A DNA stretch of 64,000 bases from Syntrophaceae bacterium (lineage in GTDB: Bacteria > Desulfobacterota > Syntrophia > Syntrophales > UBA2192), in the NCBI GenBank assembly GCA_013177795.1, contig JABLXY010000003.1, positions 165,244 to 229,243 of the forward strand, written 5' to 3'. Under the pieces are notes generated by a model. That model was not told the origin of the DNA. It saw only the letters and a program-made list of their open reading frames with translations, and made no database searches. Below, piece after piece: positions 1 through 9,541 of the stretch. The stretch's first letter is position 1, and the number at the start of each line of letters is the position of its first letter. A program made the position numbers and the translations under genes.

Positions 1-79
1 ATGGAATGATGGAACACCGGGTCTCAAAATGAATTGAAAAACGCATTTTCCAATATTCCATGACTCCAACATTTCGTTT

Positions 80-1999
80 TTATTTGTTCAGCTTCTCCTC
101 CTCCAGCCGCTTGAGCTCCTCCGGTGCGTCCTTGTCCCGGAAGGAAAGGACGATCTCGTAGGCCCCCTCGGAGACGACGGCACGGAGCGGGAAGGGCGTT
201 TTTTCGAAGACTCGGAGCATGGCCTTGTTGTCGAGCAGCACGTCGGCCCGGAACCCCTCGATGCCGCCCTGCTCGCGGGCGATCCGGATCAGCATGTTGA
301 GCAGGTACGTCGAGATCCCCTTGCCCTGGTAGGCCTCGTCGACGAGGAATGCCGTGTCGGCGTAGGGCCTGTCCGGCAGGCGGACGTAGCGCCCCTCGGC
401 GATGATCTTCTCCACGCCATCCTCCAGCACGACCCCCACGATGGACATGGTCTTCCGGTAGTCCACGTTGACGTATTCCTGCATCTTCCCGTGCGGCATG
501 GCCTTGATGCGGCAGAAGTAGCGGTAGTAGACGGCCTGGTCGGAGAACCGGTAGAAGAGCCTCCGCATCCCGTCCTCGTCGGAGGGCTTGATGGGCCGGA
601 AATGGACCTTGAGGCCATCCTTGAACGTCTCCGTCCGGGCGAGGTGCTCGGGGTAGAGGTGCCCTGACTCGGCCAGGAAGATCTGGTCCCGGTAGAGGAT
701 CTTCGCCTCCTTGGCCTCCTCCACGAGCCGCGGCCGGTCGTCGGGGTGCGCGATGTCGATCATGGCCTGGGCCCTCTCCCGGATCGTCCTCCCCGTGAGG
801 TAGGCGACCCCGTACTCCGTCACGACCATGTCGAGGGACTCCTGGTTGGTGAACTGGTTGGGGTAGTCGGCGATCGAGACGAGAATGTTGGACTCGCCCT
901 TGCGGTTGCGGCTGGGCAGGGCGAAGATCGTGCGCCCCCCGCGGGAGAATGCCGCCCCGGCGAAGAGTTCCGCCACCGCGCCCGGCCCCGCCGTTACGTT
1001 GCCCCTGCCGACGTGCAGGGCGATGCCGCCTGTGAGGTCGGCCCTGCGGGCCGGCAGGATGGCCATGAAGCGGTCGTTGAGCCCGATGTTGCGGGGGTTC
1101 ATGACGACGTCGATGGGCTGAAAGTCCACGAGCGCGTTGCCGTCGAGCCACTGCATCAGCACCGGGGTCCCCAGCACGTAGGCGGCCACCGATTTGCCCT
1201 GGAAGAACCGCTTGCGCCGGTTTGTGACGGCGCCGGAGTTTACGAGATCCATGAGGGCGTCGGTGAAGAAAGGCGTGTGGATGCCGAGGTGCTTCTTGTG
1301 ACGGAGATGGCCGGCCAGGGCCTCGTAGATGGGCCCGATGGAGAAGGACAGGCAGCTGCCGTCCTCGACGACGGCCGCGATGTGCTCGGCGATCCGGTCG
1401 TAGGCCTCCGGGACGGGCCAGCGGGGAAGGTAAATGGGGGGCTCCTTCGCCTCGACGAAGAGGTCGAAATCGTCGATGTGCACGAAGGTGTCGCCGATCG
1501 TCCGGGGGATGCCGGGGTTGATCTCCGCCACGACGAGCGACGCCTGCTCCATGGCGTGGCGGGCCACGTCGACCCCGAGGCCGAGGCTCGCGTGTCCCTG
1601 CCCATCGGGCGGGGTGATCTGGATGACGGCCACGTCGATGCGGACGGCCCCCGACCGAAAAAGCCAGGGGATCCGGGAAAACCGGCTCGGGATCAAATCG
1701 ACCCGGCCCGCCGTGACGGCGTCGCTGGCCACCCAGCCGGAATAGAACGTCTTGAGGCGGTATTTCTTCGAGTAGCGCTCGTCGATGGAGACCGTGTCGC
1801 CAAGGCTTACGAGCTGGATCAGCTCGAGGTCCTGGAGGTTCCCCCTGTCCGAGGCCATGAGGTGCCTGACGAAGGTGCGCGGCTCGGCCATCCCCGTGCC
1901 GAGGAAGATCGTCATGCCGGGCCTGATCTTCTCCAGCACGGCCTCGGGATCGACGATCCGGTCTTTCCAGAAGGGCGGGTTCTTGGGGCCGTGGAGCAC
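80..1999 (-). CDS. Acetyl-CoA hydrolase/CoA-transferase fused to a GNAT acetyltransferase domain
   Basis: This 639-residue protein has two parts. Residues about 1-450 match the acetyl-CoA hydrolase/4-hydroxybutyrate CoA-transferase family; the C-terminal half carries the family block VVTEYGVAYLTGRT followed by IAHPDDR. Residues about 465-610 form a GNAT acyltransferase domain resembling the one in Pat-type protein acetyltransferases (DYRKTMSIVGVV, then the acetyl-CoA loop in DEAYQGKGIS). I start it at GTG 1999 because AGGAGG lies 9 bases upstream; an in-frame ATG at 2059 lacks such a site and would add 20 unlikely residues. The first part probably moves CoA between short-chain acids; the second may acetylate proteins or small amines. 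It is last in a minus-strand group with the isomerase-like and flavoprotein genes. The fold assignment is firm; the substrates are unknown. Confidence 0.85.
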   Translation of the reverse strand: MLHGPKNPPFWKDRIVDPEAVLEKIRPGMTIFLGTGMAEPRTFVRHLMASDRGNLQDLELIQLVSLGDTVSIDERYSKKYRLKTFYSGWVASDAVTAGRVDLIPSRFSRIPWLFRSGAVRIDVAVIQITPPDGQGHASLGLGVDVARHAMEQASLVVAEINPGIPRTIGDTFVHIDDFDLFVEAKEPPIYLPRWPVPEAYDRIAEHIAAVVEDGSCLSFSIGPIYEALAGHLRHKKHLGIHTPFFTDALMDLVNSGAVTNRRKRFFQGKSVAAYVLGTPVLMQWLDGNALVDFQPIDVVMNPRNIGLNDRFMAILPARRADLTGGIALHVGRGNVTAGPGAVAELFAGAAFSRGGRTIFALPSRNRKGESNILVSIADYPNQFTNQESLDMVVTEYGVAYLTGRTIRERAQAMIDIAHPDDRPRLVEEAKEAKILYRDQIFLAESGHLYPEHLARTETFKDGLKVHFRPIKPSDEDGMRRLFYRFSDQAVYYRYFCRIKAMPHGKMQEYVNVDYRKTMSIVGVVLEDGVEKIIAEGRYVRLPDRPYADTAFLVDEAYQGKGISTYLLNMLIRIAREQGGIEGFRADVLLDNKAMLRVFEKTPFPLRAVVSEGAYEIVLSFRDKDAPEELKRLEEEKLNK

Positions 2000-2065
2000 C
2001 GAGAATGTCCTCCTCTTGTTTTCATTTGCATTATGAAGGCAGGAACGTCCCGGAGTCAACCACGG

Positions 2066-2168
2066 GAAGTTGGGAAGTTTTGAAGTTGTGAAGCTTGGAA
2101 ATATCGCAGGGCAAGCATACGGCTCCCGGGGCTGTCCGAGCTTCTCAACTTCTCAGCTTCCCAGCTTC
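2066..2168. repeat. Inverted pair of 8-mer arrays (GAAGTTGG type), gene-less
   Basis: The left arm (2066-2098) is four tandem 8-base units of the form GAAGTTGG, ending GAAGCTTGG. The right arm (2136-2168) is the same kind of array in inverted orientation, beginning CCGAGCTTC. A spacer of about 37 bases separates them. The right arm ends 10 bases from the isomerase stop codon. A transcript could fold it into a long, imperfect hairpin. The same architecture recurs at 41139, 54811 and, with other units, elsewhere in the window. Confidence 0.8.
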
Positions 2169-2178
2169 TTTTTTTAGA

Positions 2179-2901
2179 TCAGTCCTTCCAGAACAGCTTC
2201 AGCGGCTCGATGTACTTCGGGTCTTCTTTCTCGATCACCTCGACGATCCCCGCGTGGAGGCGGCGCTTCATCTCGCCGAAGACGCCCCGCTTCTTCTGGA
2301 AGGTTTTCGCGAAGGCCATCGTTTCCGCGATGAGCGTCTCTTCCGTGTCGCAGGCCTTCACGAGGACGCCGCAGGCGGCCATCTCCTTCGCCGTATAGCG
2401 CTTTCCCGTCAGGGCCATCTCGTTGAACGTGTCGTAGGGGATGGCCTTCTTCAGGAAGGCGATCATCCCCGGCAGGAAGGGGATGCCGATGTCGATCTCG
2501 GGGAAAAAGAAGAACCCCCTGTCGGCGCGCATGAGGCGGAAATCGCAGGCGCAGGCCAGGATGGCCCCGTTGGCCGCCGCGTGGCCGTTGAGGCAGGCGA
2601 TCACGGGCATGGGGTAAAGCAACACCCGCTTGAACACGCTGTTGATCCCGTACATGAAGTCACGGATCGCCTGGATGTCCTTCTGCTGCATCTTCCCCAT
2701 GATCCAGTTGAGATCGATCCCCTGTGACCAGCTCTTCGCGTCGCTTGACAGGATGACGACGGACGAGGCTGCGGGGTCCTTCTCGATCTCGTCGAGCGCC
2801 CCGAGAAACGCCGTGACGAACTCGGGGTTGTGCCTGTTCTCACCGTTGGTTAAAGTGATGACGGCGACGCTTTCCTCTTTCCTCCACTCCAGAATGGACA
2901 T
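2179..2901 (-). CDS. Enoyl-CoA hydratase/isomerase family protein, isomerase-like active site
   Basis: A 240-residue crotonase-fold protein. The oxyanion-hole regions are visible (SQGIDLNW near 59-66, NGHAAANGA near 105-113). Of the two glutamates used by true hydratases, the first position is Ile114, while the second is kept as Glu135 in FFPEIDIGI. Delta3,delta2-enoyl-CoA isomerases keep only the second acid, so I infer an isomerase that shifts double bonds of unsaturated acyl-CoAs for beta-oxidation. The ATG at 2901 has GGAGGG 6 bases upstream. A longer reading from 3027 would run through a palindromic repeat and is rejected. The gene lies between the flavoprotein and CoA-transferase genes. 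Confidence 0.8.
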   Translation of the reverse strand: MSILEWRKEESVAVITLTNGENRHNPEFVTAFLGALDEIEKDPAASSVVILSSDAKSWSQGIDLNWIMGKMQQKDIQAIRDFMYGINSVFKRVLLYPMPVIACLNGHAAANGAILACACDFRLMRADRGFFFFPEIDIGIPFLPGMIAFLKKAIPYDTFNEMALTGKRYTAKEMAACGVLVKACDTEETLIAETMAFAKTFQKKRGVFGEMKRRLHAGIVEVIEKEDPKYIEPLKLFWKD

Positions 2902-2971
2902 CTCTTTTCCCTCCTGCATGTCGTTGAGAACCGCGGATCTCGTTTGGGGACGCGGCTGTCGATGGAAGAAG

Positions 2972-3055
2972 CACCCTCTCCCCCTGCGGGAGAGGGCAGG
3001 GTGAGGGGGCCTGACATCAGTCGTCACCCTCCCCTTGATCCCCTCCCGTCGAGGG
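2972..3055. repeat. Palindromic intergenic repeat (REP-like), two hairpins
   Basis: A 9-bp perfect stem, CCCTCTCCC (2974-2982) with GGGAGAGGG (2988-2996), is enclosed by a second pairing, CACCCT (2972-2977) with AGGGTG (2998-3003). A related weaker hairpin CCCTC/GAGGG follows at 3041-3055. Read through, this sequence gives the PHPALSRRGRG peptide often seen at false gene starts in many bacterial genomes, the mark of a dispersed palindromic repeat. It sits between the flavoprotein and isomerase genes and may limit read-through or protect mRNA. Confidence 0.7.
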
Positions 3056-3114
3056 AGAGGAAACGATGAGGCCTTTTCTTGCGGCCGCGTGAAGGGAACC
3101 AGCCCGGTGAGCCA

Positions 3115-4155
3115 TCAAAACGGAATGGCCCGGTCGAGCCTCTCGCGCACCTGCGCCGCCTCGGCGACGATCCGCTCCATCAGCTCGGCCACCGACGGGA
3201 CATCATGCACGAGGCCCGTCACCTGTCCCACCGTGAGAACGCCCTTCTCATTGTCGCCGCTTTCCGTTGCGATCCGGATGGCCTTGAAGGCGTTGGCCAT
3301 GAAGGCCATTTGCCTTGCGTTCTTCCAGCCCGAGGCCAGCACGCCGAAAAAAAGCTTTGCATAGGGAAGCCTCAACTGGCGGGCGATATCCTTGGAAGAG
3401 AAGAACGCGGCGGGGAGGTCGAGGCCCCTCTTGATGGCCCTTCGGGCCGCCGGCGTGTCGAGCACCCGGCAGGGCAGACCGTCGAAGCGTTCCGAATAGA
3501 GGGTGTCCGTCACGTCCTTTTCAACGGAGAGCCTTTTGAAGGTCTCGTGCAGGGGGCTTTCCTTCGTCGTCATGAAGCGGGTCCCCATGGCGATTCCCTC
3601 GGCCCCGAGGGCGAGCGCCGCCGCGAGGCCCCGGCCGTCCGCGAAGCCCCCGGCGGCGATGACGGGGATCTTCACGGCATCGACGATGCTCGGGACAAGC
3701 ACCAGGCTTGTCACGTCGCCGCCGTGGGCGGCCGCCTCGTGGCCCGTTACGAGAAGCGCGTCGGTTCCGTACTCCGCGGCCCGCATGGCGTGGCGGCGAT
3801 TGACGACGGTGGCGACCACCTTGCCCCCGTACTCGTGGGCCGCCTTGACGAGCCAGTCCCCCTTTCCGAGGGAGAAGTTGATGACGGGAACCTTTTCCTC
3901 CAGGAGGACCGTCGCGTTGCGGGCCGCCCCGGGGAAGAGCAGGGTGGCGTTGGCCCCGAAGGGCTTGTCCGTGAGCCTGCGGATCTCGCGGATGGCCGCC
4001 CGCGTCTCGTCGGGGTGCAGGGGCCCCGTGGCGAGGATGCCCAGGCCCCCCGCGTTGGAGACGGCGGCCACCATGCTCGGGACGCTGATCCAGCTCATGC
4101 CGGACAGGACGATCGGGTACCGGATGCCGAACAGTTCCGTGATTTTGGTCTTCAT
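3115..4155 (-). CDS. Nitronate monooxygenase / FabK-like flavoprotein
   Basis: A 346-residue TIM-barrel flavoprotein of the 2-nitropropane dioxygenase family, which includes nitronate monooxygenases and FabK-type enoyl reductases. Visible marks are the N-terminal YPIVLSGMSWIS, the GHEAAAHGGD block that in the family holds the catalytic His and flavin contacts, and IPVIAAGGFADG with LGAEGIAMGTRF for FMN phosphate binding. ATG 4155 is preceded by GGAGGGGG. Because it leads a group with acyl-CoA genes, an acyl-CoA or enoyl substrate is as likely as a nitronate. A palindromic operator-like site lies just upstream. Confidence 0.8.
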   Translation of the reverse strand: MKTKITELFGIRYPIVLSGMSWISVPSMVAAVSNAGGLGILATGPLHPDETRAAIREIRRLTDKPFGANATLLFPGAARNATVLLEEKVPVINFSLGKGDWLVKAAHEYGGKVVATVVNRRHAMRAAEYGTDALLVTGHEAAAHGGDVTSLVLVPSIVDAVKIPVIAAGGFADGRGLAAALALGAEGIAMGTRFMTTKESPLHETFKRLSVEKDVTDTLYSERFDGLPCRVLDTPAARRAIKRGLDLPAAFFSSKDIARQLRLPYAKLFFGVLASGWKNARQMAFMANAFKAIRIATESGDNEKGVLTVGQVTGLVHDVPSVAELMERIVAEAAQVRERLDRAIPF

Positions 4156-4196
4156 GCCCCCTCCTGCGGCACGCGGTTTGACTGCTGGTCGTATAC

Positions 4197-4238
4197 TGAC
4201 CGCCGGTCATAATTTTCACGAATCGCACCGCCTGTCAA
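4197..4238 (-). promoter_or_regulatory. Promoter with a TetR-type palindromic operator for the flavoprotein gene
   Basis: Read on the minus strand, TTGACA (4233-4238) is a perfect -35 box with a weak AT-rich -10 around 4210-4215. Immediately downstream lies the perfect palindrome TGACCG-C-CGGTCA (4197-4209), with further GGTC/GACC copies nearby. The spacing would place a bound repressor over the transcription start. TetR-family regulators often use such sites, but no regulator gene is in the window. This is a judgement by eye. Confidence 0.45.
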
Positions 4239-4301
4239 GGGAAAACTGCGGCGGAATTTGTTTGCGGGGAAGGGTGCGGGTGTGGCAAGTGTTTTAAAGA
4301 A

Positions 4302-4404
4302 GAGGGTGAGAACGTGAGAGGGTGAGAATGTTGGATGAGCCGGTAGACGAACGCATGCTGAGTGCTTCTCCAACCCTCTTACCTTCAGACCTTCTTACCT
4401 TCTG
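4302..4404. repeat. Inverted pair of 8-mer arrays (GAGGGTGA/GAAGGTAA type), gene-less
   Basis: The left arm (4302-4334) is three 8-base units alternating GAGGGTGA and GAACGTGA, closed by GAATGTTGG. The right arm (4370-4404) is inverted, starts CCAACCCTC and contains AGGTAAGA-type units on the opposite strand. The spacer is about 35 bases. It lies in the 301-base divergent region between the flavoprotein and flavodoxin genes, which otherwise holds only the operator/promoter at 4197-4238. Confidence 0.8.
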
Positions 4405-4456
4405 TTTTCCACCGATTGACGATATGGGCATGGAGCAGCAAATCCTGGAGACGAAC

Positions 4457-4912
4457 ATGGCAAGGATATTAGTGGTCTACCACTCCCAGACGGGCAACAC
4501 GGAGCGGATGGCGAAGGCCGTGGCCGAGGGGGCGGCCGCCATCGAGGGGGCCGAAGTCGTCCTGAAGCGGGCCGGCGATGCCACCCTGCAGGACCTCCTG
4601 GACTGCCAGGGGCTGGCCGTCGGCACTCCGGAGAACTTCGGCTACATGTCCGGCATGATCAAGGATTTCTTCGACCGGACCTACGAGCAGGCCCGGGGCA
4701 AGGTGTTCCGCAAGCCCTACGTGGTCTTCATCAGCGCCGGAAACGACGGAACGGGGGCCCTGCGCAACATCGAGCGGATTGCCCTGGGGTACCAGTTCAA
4801 GAAGGTCTATGAGCCCGTGATCTCGAAAGGGAGGCTCACGGAGGAGACCCTGGAGAAGTGCCGGGAGTTGGGGCAGACGCTGGCGGGAGGATGCGTGGAA
4901 GGGATTTATTAG
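4457..4912 (+). CDS. Flavodoxin / WrbA-like NAD(P)H:quinone-type flavoprotein
   Basis: A 151-residue flavodoxin-fold protein. The FMN phosphate loop SQTGNTERM lies near residue 10, and GTPENFGYMSG near 65-75 gives the isoalloxazine loop typical of WrbA-like and small flavodoxin-domain proteins. ATG 4457 follows GGAG at a 6-base gap and gives the compact family start MARILVVYHS; the upstream in-frame ATGs fall in the repeat. It is divergent from the flavoprotein gene and probably carries electrons or reduces quinones; the partner is unknown. Confidence 0.8.
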   Translation: MARILVVYHSQTGNTERMAKAVAEGAAAIEGAEVVLKRAGDATLQDLLDCQGLAVGTPENFGYMSGMIKDFFDRTYEQARGKVFRKPYVVFISAGNDGTGALRNIERIALGYQFKKVYEPVISKGRLTEETLEKCRELGQTLAGGCVEGIY

Positions 4913-4935
4913 ATGGGGGCATTGGGGAAAGAAAA

Positions 4936-4961
4936 AGGGCCGGGGGCAACCCCCCGGCCCT
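4936..4961 (-). terminator. Intrinsic terminator of the beta-oxidation operon
   Basis: A perfect 11-bp stem, AGGGCCGGGGG (4936-4946) with CCCCCGGCCCT (4951-4961), has a 4-base loop. On the minus strand it is followed by a T-rich tract (TTTTTCTTTCCCC). It lies between two convergent genes and most clearly ends the minus-strand operon; it could partly serve the flavodoxin gene as well. Confidence 0.85.
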
Positions 4962-4998
4962 CTCCTGTCAAGCCGTTTGAGAGCTTTCGCTCAGTGGA

Positions 4999-6147
4999 CT
5001 ACCGGGCGCCGAGCAGCTTGCGGGCGATGACGACGCGCTGGATCTCGTTGGTGCCCTCGTAGATCTGGCAGATCTTGGCGTCCCGCATGTGGCGCTCCGC
5101 CGGGTACTCCTTGCAGTAGCCGTAGCCGCCGAAGATCTGGACGCCCTCGATGGCGGCCCGCATGGCCACATCCGAGGCGTACATCTTCGCCATGGCGGAC
5201 TCCTTCTCGTAGTCCATGTCGTTGTCCTCCATCCAGGCCGCTTTCAGCAGCAGCAGCTCCGCCGCCTCGAGCTCCGTCGCCATGTCGGCGAGCTTGAACT
5301 GGATGGCCTGGAAGGAGGCGATGGGCTTGCCGAACTGCACGCGCTCCTTGGCGTAGTTCAGCGCGTCCTCCAGGGCCGCCTTGCCGATACCGCAGGCCTG
5401 GGAGCCGATCCCGATGCGGCCGCAGTCGAGGCCCATCATCATCTGCTTGAACCCCTGGCCGACCTTGCCCAGCAGGTTCTCCGCCGGGACCTCGGCGTCC
5501 TCGAACACCAGCTCCGCCGTCCCCGAGGCCAGGATGCCCATCTTCTCCTCGATCTTGCCCAGCGAGAAGCCCTTGGTCTCCTTGAGGTCGACGATGAAGT
5601 TCACGACGCCCTTGTAGCCGAGCGACGGGTCCGTCGTGGCGGCCAGCACGCAGTAGCGGGCCACGTTGCCGTTGGTGATGAAACGCTTCGTGCCGTTGAT
5701 GATGTACTTGTCGCCCTTGAGGATGGCGCGGCAGGCCAGCGACGCCGCGTCGGAGCCCGCGTTGGCCTCCGTCAGGGCGTAGCAGCCCTCGACCTTGCCG
5801 CTCGCCACGGGCGTGAGGTACTTGAGCTTCTGCTCGTGGGTCCCGAAGGTCTTCACGGGGTAGCCGTAGAGCGAGTTGTTGACGGAGACGATGACGCCGC
5901 AGCTCGCGCAGGCCTTGGAGATCGCGATCATCGCGTGGACGTAGGTCACGTTGTCCATGCCGGCCCCGCCGTACTCCGTGGGGATCGCAACACCCATGAC
6001 GCCCATCTCGCCCAGGGCCCGGCAGATCTCCTCCGGGTGCCGGTGGGTCTTGTCGAGCTCCGCCGCGATGGGCTTGATCTTCGTCTCGGCGAACTTGGTT
6101 ACCTGGTCCTTCACCATCTGCTGCTCTTCGGTCAGTGCGAAATTCAT
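4999..6147 (-). CDS. Short-chain acyl-CoA dehydrogenase (butyryl-CoA dehydrogenase-like)
   Basis: A 382-residue FAD enzyme that introduces the 2,3 double bond of acyl-CoA and passes electrons to electron-transfer flavoprotein. Family marks are all present: CYALTEANAGSDAAS near 120-134 (FAD/substrate), RIGIGSQA near 243, IFGGYGY near 340, and the catalytic glutamate at about 364 in QIYEGTNEIQR, the position used by short-chain members. Length and sequence fit butyryl-CoA dehydrogenase. It is the last gene of the operon, just before the terminator. No etfAB genes are in the window, so the electron acceptor must be encoded elsewhere. Confidence 0.92.
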   Translation of the reverse strand: MNFALTEEQQMVKDQVTKFAETKIKPIAAELDKTHRHPEEICRALGEMGVMGVAIPTEYGGAGMDNVTYVHAMIAISKACASCGVIVSVNNSLYGYPVKTFGTHEQKLKYLTPVASGKVEGCYALTEANAGSDAASLACRAILKGDKYIINGTKRFITNGNVARYCVLAATTDPSLGYKGVVNFIVDLKETKGFSLGKIEEKMGILASGTAELVFEDAEVPAENLLGKVGQGFKQMMMGLDCGRIGIGSQACGIGKAALEDALNYAKERVQFGKPIASFQAIQFKLADMATELEAAELLLLKAAWMEDNDMDYEKESAMAKMYASDVAMRAAIEGVQIFGGYGYCKEYPAERHMRDAKICQIYEGTNEIQRVVIARKLLGAR

Positions 6148-6263
6148 AACGTGTCCCCCTTTAAGGATTTATTATGTGTATCAAGGCGCCGTGTCTCCGT
6201 CCTTTGATACCGTGCTGTTGATGTCCTGGCAGATCCCTGACCTCTCCGCCGATCATCCGGGTC

Positions 6264-7046
<783 letters not shown>

Positions 7047-7131
7047 ATCCGTACCGCCCTCCTTTCTGTTGAAGATCCCGTTGGGTGCGGGGCAGGGGCC
7101 GGAAGAGCCCCTGCCGCCGTTTCATCGCCGG

Positions 7132-7992
7132 TTACTTCTGGCTGTAGTCGTAGACGCCGCGGCCGGTCTTCCGCCCGAGGAGCCCCGCGTCGACGTACTT
7201 CTTCAGCAGCGGGCAGGGACGGTACTTCGAGTCGCCGAAGCCCTTGTAGAGGACGTCCATGATGGCCCAGCAGGTGTCGAGGCCGATCAGGTCGGCCAGC
7301 GTGAGGGGCCCCATGGGGTGGTTCATGCCGAGGCGCATGATGTCGTCGATCGCCTTGGGTGAGCCGACGCCCTCCATCAGCGTGTAGAACGCCTCGTTGA
7401 TCATGGGCATGAGCACGCGGTTGGAGACGAAGCCCGGGAAGTCGTTGCACTCGACGGGGATCTTGCCGAACTGCTTCGAGAGGGCCTCCGTCGTGTTATA
7501 GGTTTCCTGCGACGTCACGAGCCCGCGGATGATCTCGACGAGCTGCATGACCGGCACGGGGTTCATGAAGTGCATGCCGATGACGAGCTCGGCGCGCTTG
7601 GTGGCCGCCGCAATCCGGGTGATGGGGATCGACGAGGTGTTCGACGCGAGGATCACCCCGGGCTTGCAGACCTCGTCGAGCTTCTTGAAGATCCCGAGCT
7701 TGAGGTCTTCACGCTCCGTGGCCGCCTCGACGACGAAGTCCGCATCCTTCATGTCCTCGAGGTTCGTGCTCTTCTTGATCCGGCTGAGGATCTCCTTCTT
7801 CTGGTCCTCCTTGATCTTGTCCTTGGCGACCAGCCGGTCGAGGTTCTTGGAGATCGTGTCGTACCCCCGGTTGACGAACTGGTCCGCGATGTCGTTCATG
7901 ATGACATTGATCCCGCCCGGGTACGCCGCGACCTGGGCGATACCATTGCCCATCTGACCAGCCCCTACGACGCCGATTGTCTTGATTGCCAT
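7132..7992 (-). CDS. 3-hydroxybutyryl-CoA / 3-hydroxyacyl-CoA dehydrogenase
   Basis: A 286-residue, single-function NAD(P)-dependent dehydrogenase of the HBD type. It has the N-terminal nucleotide loop [14 protein letters not shown] (8-21), the catalytic His region in [17 protein letters not shown], and [12 protein letters not shown] in the C-terminal substrate domain. It oxidises 3-hydroxyacyl-CoA to 3-ketoacyl-CoA for the thiolases encoded upstream. Its length is typical of butyrate-pathway Hbd rather than the long FadB fusion. Confidence 0.92.
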   Translation of the reverse strand: MAIKTIGVVGAGQMGNGIAQVAAYPGGINVIMNDIADQFVNRGYDTISKNLDRLVAKDKIKEDQKKEILSRIKKSTNLEDMKDADFVVEAATEREDLKLGIFKKLDEVCKPGVILASNTSSIPITRIAAATKRAELVIGMHFMNPVPVMQLVEIIRGLVTSQETYNTTEALSKQFGKIPVECNDFPGFVSNRVLMPMINEAFYTLMEGVGSPKAIDDIMRLGMNHPMGPLTLADLIGLDTCWAIMDVLYKGFGDSKYRPCPLLKKYVDAGLLGRKTGRGVYDYSQK

Positions 7993-8125
7993 CTTCCTTG
8001 CCCTCCTTGTCCGTAAGTTTTATGGGTCATGAGTCCAGCCCGAACCGGCGCTCCGTCCGCGTGGAAATCCTCTCTCCAGGGTGCGGGTGTGACGCGCGGA
8101 ACGGCGAATCTCCAAAACCGGCGGA

Positions 8126-8165
8126 CCGGCCCCGGCGGGGGACGCAAGCACCCGCCGGGGACCGG
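8126..8165. other. GC-rich hairpin between thiolase and hydroxyacyl-CoA dehydrogenase genes
   Basis: A 10-bp perfect stem, CCCCGGCGGG (8130-8139) with CCCGCCGGGG (8151-8160), is extended by CCGG on both sides. It sits in the 229-base gap after the thiolase stop. On the minus strand it is followed at some distance by GGTTTTGG but has no proper T-run, so it looks more like an mRNA-processing or partial attenuation hairpin than a full terminator. Nothing else is seen in this gap. Confidence 0.5.
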
Positions 8166-8221
8166 ACTGTGTGCGAGGTGATGAAGCCCGCAGGGCTTCC
8201 GTTGACTGTCGGGATGACGGG

Positions 8222-9511
8222 TTACGCCTTCTCGAGAACCATGGCCATGCCCTGGCCGCCGCCGATGCACAGCGACGCCAGGCCGTACTTGTGGCCGGCC
8301 TTCTTCATCTGCATGGCCAGCGTGTAGGTGATGCGGGCGCCCGTGCAGCCGATGGGATGGCCGATGGAGATCCCGCTTCCGTTGAGGTTGCACTTGTTCA
8401 GGTCGACGCCGAGCTCCTTGATGCAGCCCAGGGCCTGGACGGCGAACGCCTCGTTGAGCTCGATGACGCCCATGTCCTTCATGGTGAGGTTGAGCCTCTT
8501 GAAGAGCTTCCGGACCGCCGGGACGGGTCCGAGACCCATGTAGGCCGGGTCCAGGCCGCCCGAGGACCAGCCCACGATCTTGGCCAGGGGCTTCAGGCCC
8601 AGCTCCTTCACCTTGTCGGCGCTCGCGACGACCACGGCGCAGGCCCCGTCGTTGATGCCCGAGGCGTTGCCCGCCGTGACGGTTCCGGTCTTGCTGAACA
8701 CGGGGGGCAGCTTCGCCATCTTCTCGAGGGTCGTCTCCATGGGCCGCTCGTCGACCTTGAAGACCTTGGGGTCGCCCTTCTTCTGGGGGATGACGACGGG
8801 GACGATCTCGTCGGCCACGGCGCCGCTGGCGATGGCCGCGCGGGCCCTGCGGTGGCTCTCGTAGGCGAGCTGGTCCTGCTCCTCCCGGGAGATCTTCATC
8901 TTTGCCGCGATGTTTTCCGCCGTGAAGCCCATGTGGTACCCGTTGAAGATCTCCCACAGGCCGTCGTGCACCATGAGGTCCGTCAGCTTGCCGAAGGGCA
9001 TGTTCATGCGGTAGCCCCAGCGGGCGTCGGCCAGGGCGTAGGGGACGTTGCTCATGTTCTCCATGCCGCCCGCCACGATGATGTCGGCCTCGCCCGCCAT
9101 GATGGCCTGGGCCGCCAGCGCGATGGCTTTCATGCCGGATGCGCAGACCTTCTGGACCGTGAAGACGTTGGTCTCCTCGGGGAGACCCGCGAAAATCGCC
9201 GACTGCCTCGGGGGGTTCTGTCCCACACCCGCGGTCAGGACGTTGCCCATGATGACCTCGTCGAAGTAGACGGGCTTCAGGGCCTTGTCGTAGTCGTAGT
9301 GCTTCTTCTGGATCTCCGTCATGTCGAACTCGCCGAAGACGGAGGGACGGGCCGCCTTGACGAAGTCGCTGATCGCCGGCCTCAGGCCCGCACGGACGAT
9401 GGCTTCCTTGATCACGAGCCGGCCCAGCTCAACGACGGACACGCCTCTCAGAGAGCCGCCGAATTCCCCGACGGCCGTCCTCGCTCCACTGACAATGAAT
9501 ACCTCTTTCAT
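8222..9511 (-). CDS. Acetyl-CoA acetyltransferase (thiolase) with an internal insertion
   Basis: A 429-residue thiolase that cleaves 3-ketoacyl-CoA. The active-site nucleophile is Cys123 in [10 protein letters not shown], with the catalytic His in [13 protein letters not shown] and the second Cys in LCIGGGQG near the C-terminus. Standard thiolases are about 390 residues with the nucleophile near 90; the extra length here is an insertion of about 35 charged/aromatic residues at roughly 47-82. I start at ATG 9511 (AGGAG upstream, and the family start [11 protein letters not shown]); the ATG at 9553 lies in the neighbouring repeat. It is the second of two thiolases in the operon. Confidence 0.9.
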   Translation of the reverse strand: MKEVFIVSGARTAVGEFGGSLRGVSVVELGRLVIKEAIVRAGLRPAISDFVKAARPSVFGEFDMTEIQKKHYDYDKALKPVYFDEVIMGNVLTAGVGQNPPRQSAIFAGLPEETNVFTVQKVCASGMKAIALAAQAIMAGEADIIVAGGMENMSNVPYALADARWGYRMNMPFGKLTDLMVHDGLWEIFNGYHMGFTAENIAAKMKISREEQDQLAYESHRRARAAIASGAVADEIVPVVIPQKKGDPKVFKVDERPMETTLEKMAKLPPVFSKTGTVTAGNASGINDGACAVVVASADKVKELGLKPLAKIVGWSSGGLDPAYMGLGPVPAVRKLFKRLNLTMKDMGVIELNEAFAVQALGCIKELGVDLNKCNLNGSGISIGHPIGCTGARITYTLAMQMKKAGHKYGLASLCIGGGQGMAMVLEKA

Positions 9512-9541
9512 CCTTATCCACTCTCCTTTCAATAAAATATT

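Noticed and set aside
1-79. Possible gene end or hairpin at the left edge
   Set aside because: Only short AT-rich partial palindromes are seen; nothing can be supported.
746-2083. A 445-codon plus-strand frame opposite the CoA-transferase
   Set aside because: Shadow of the fusion gene; its composition and lack of motifs give no support.
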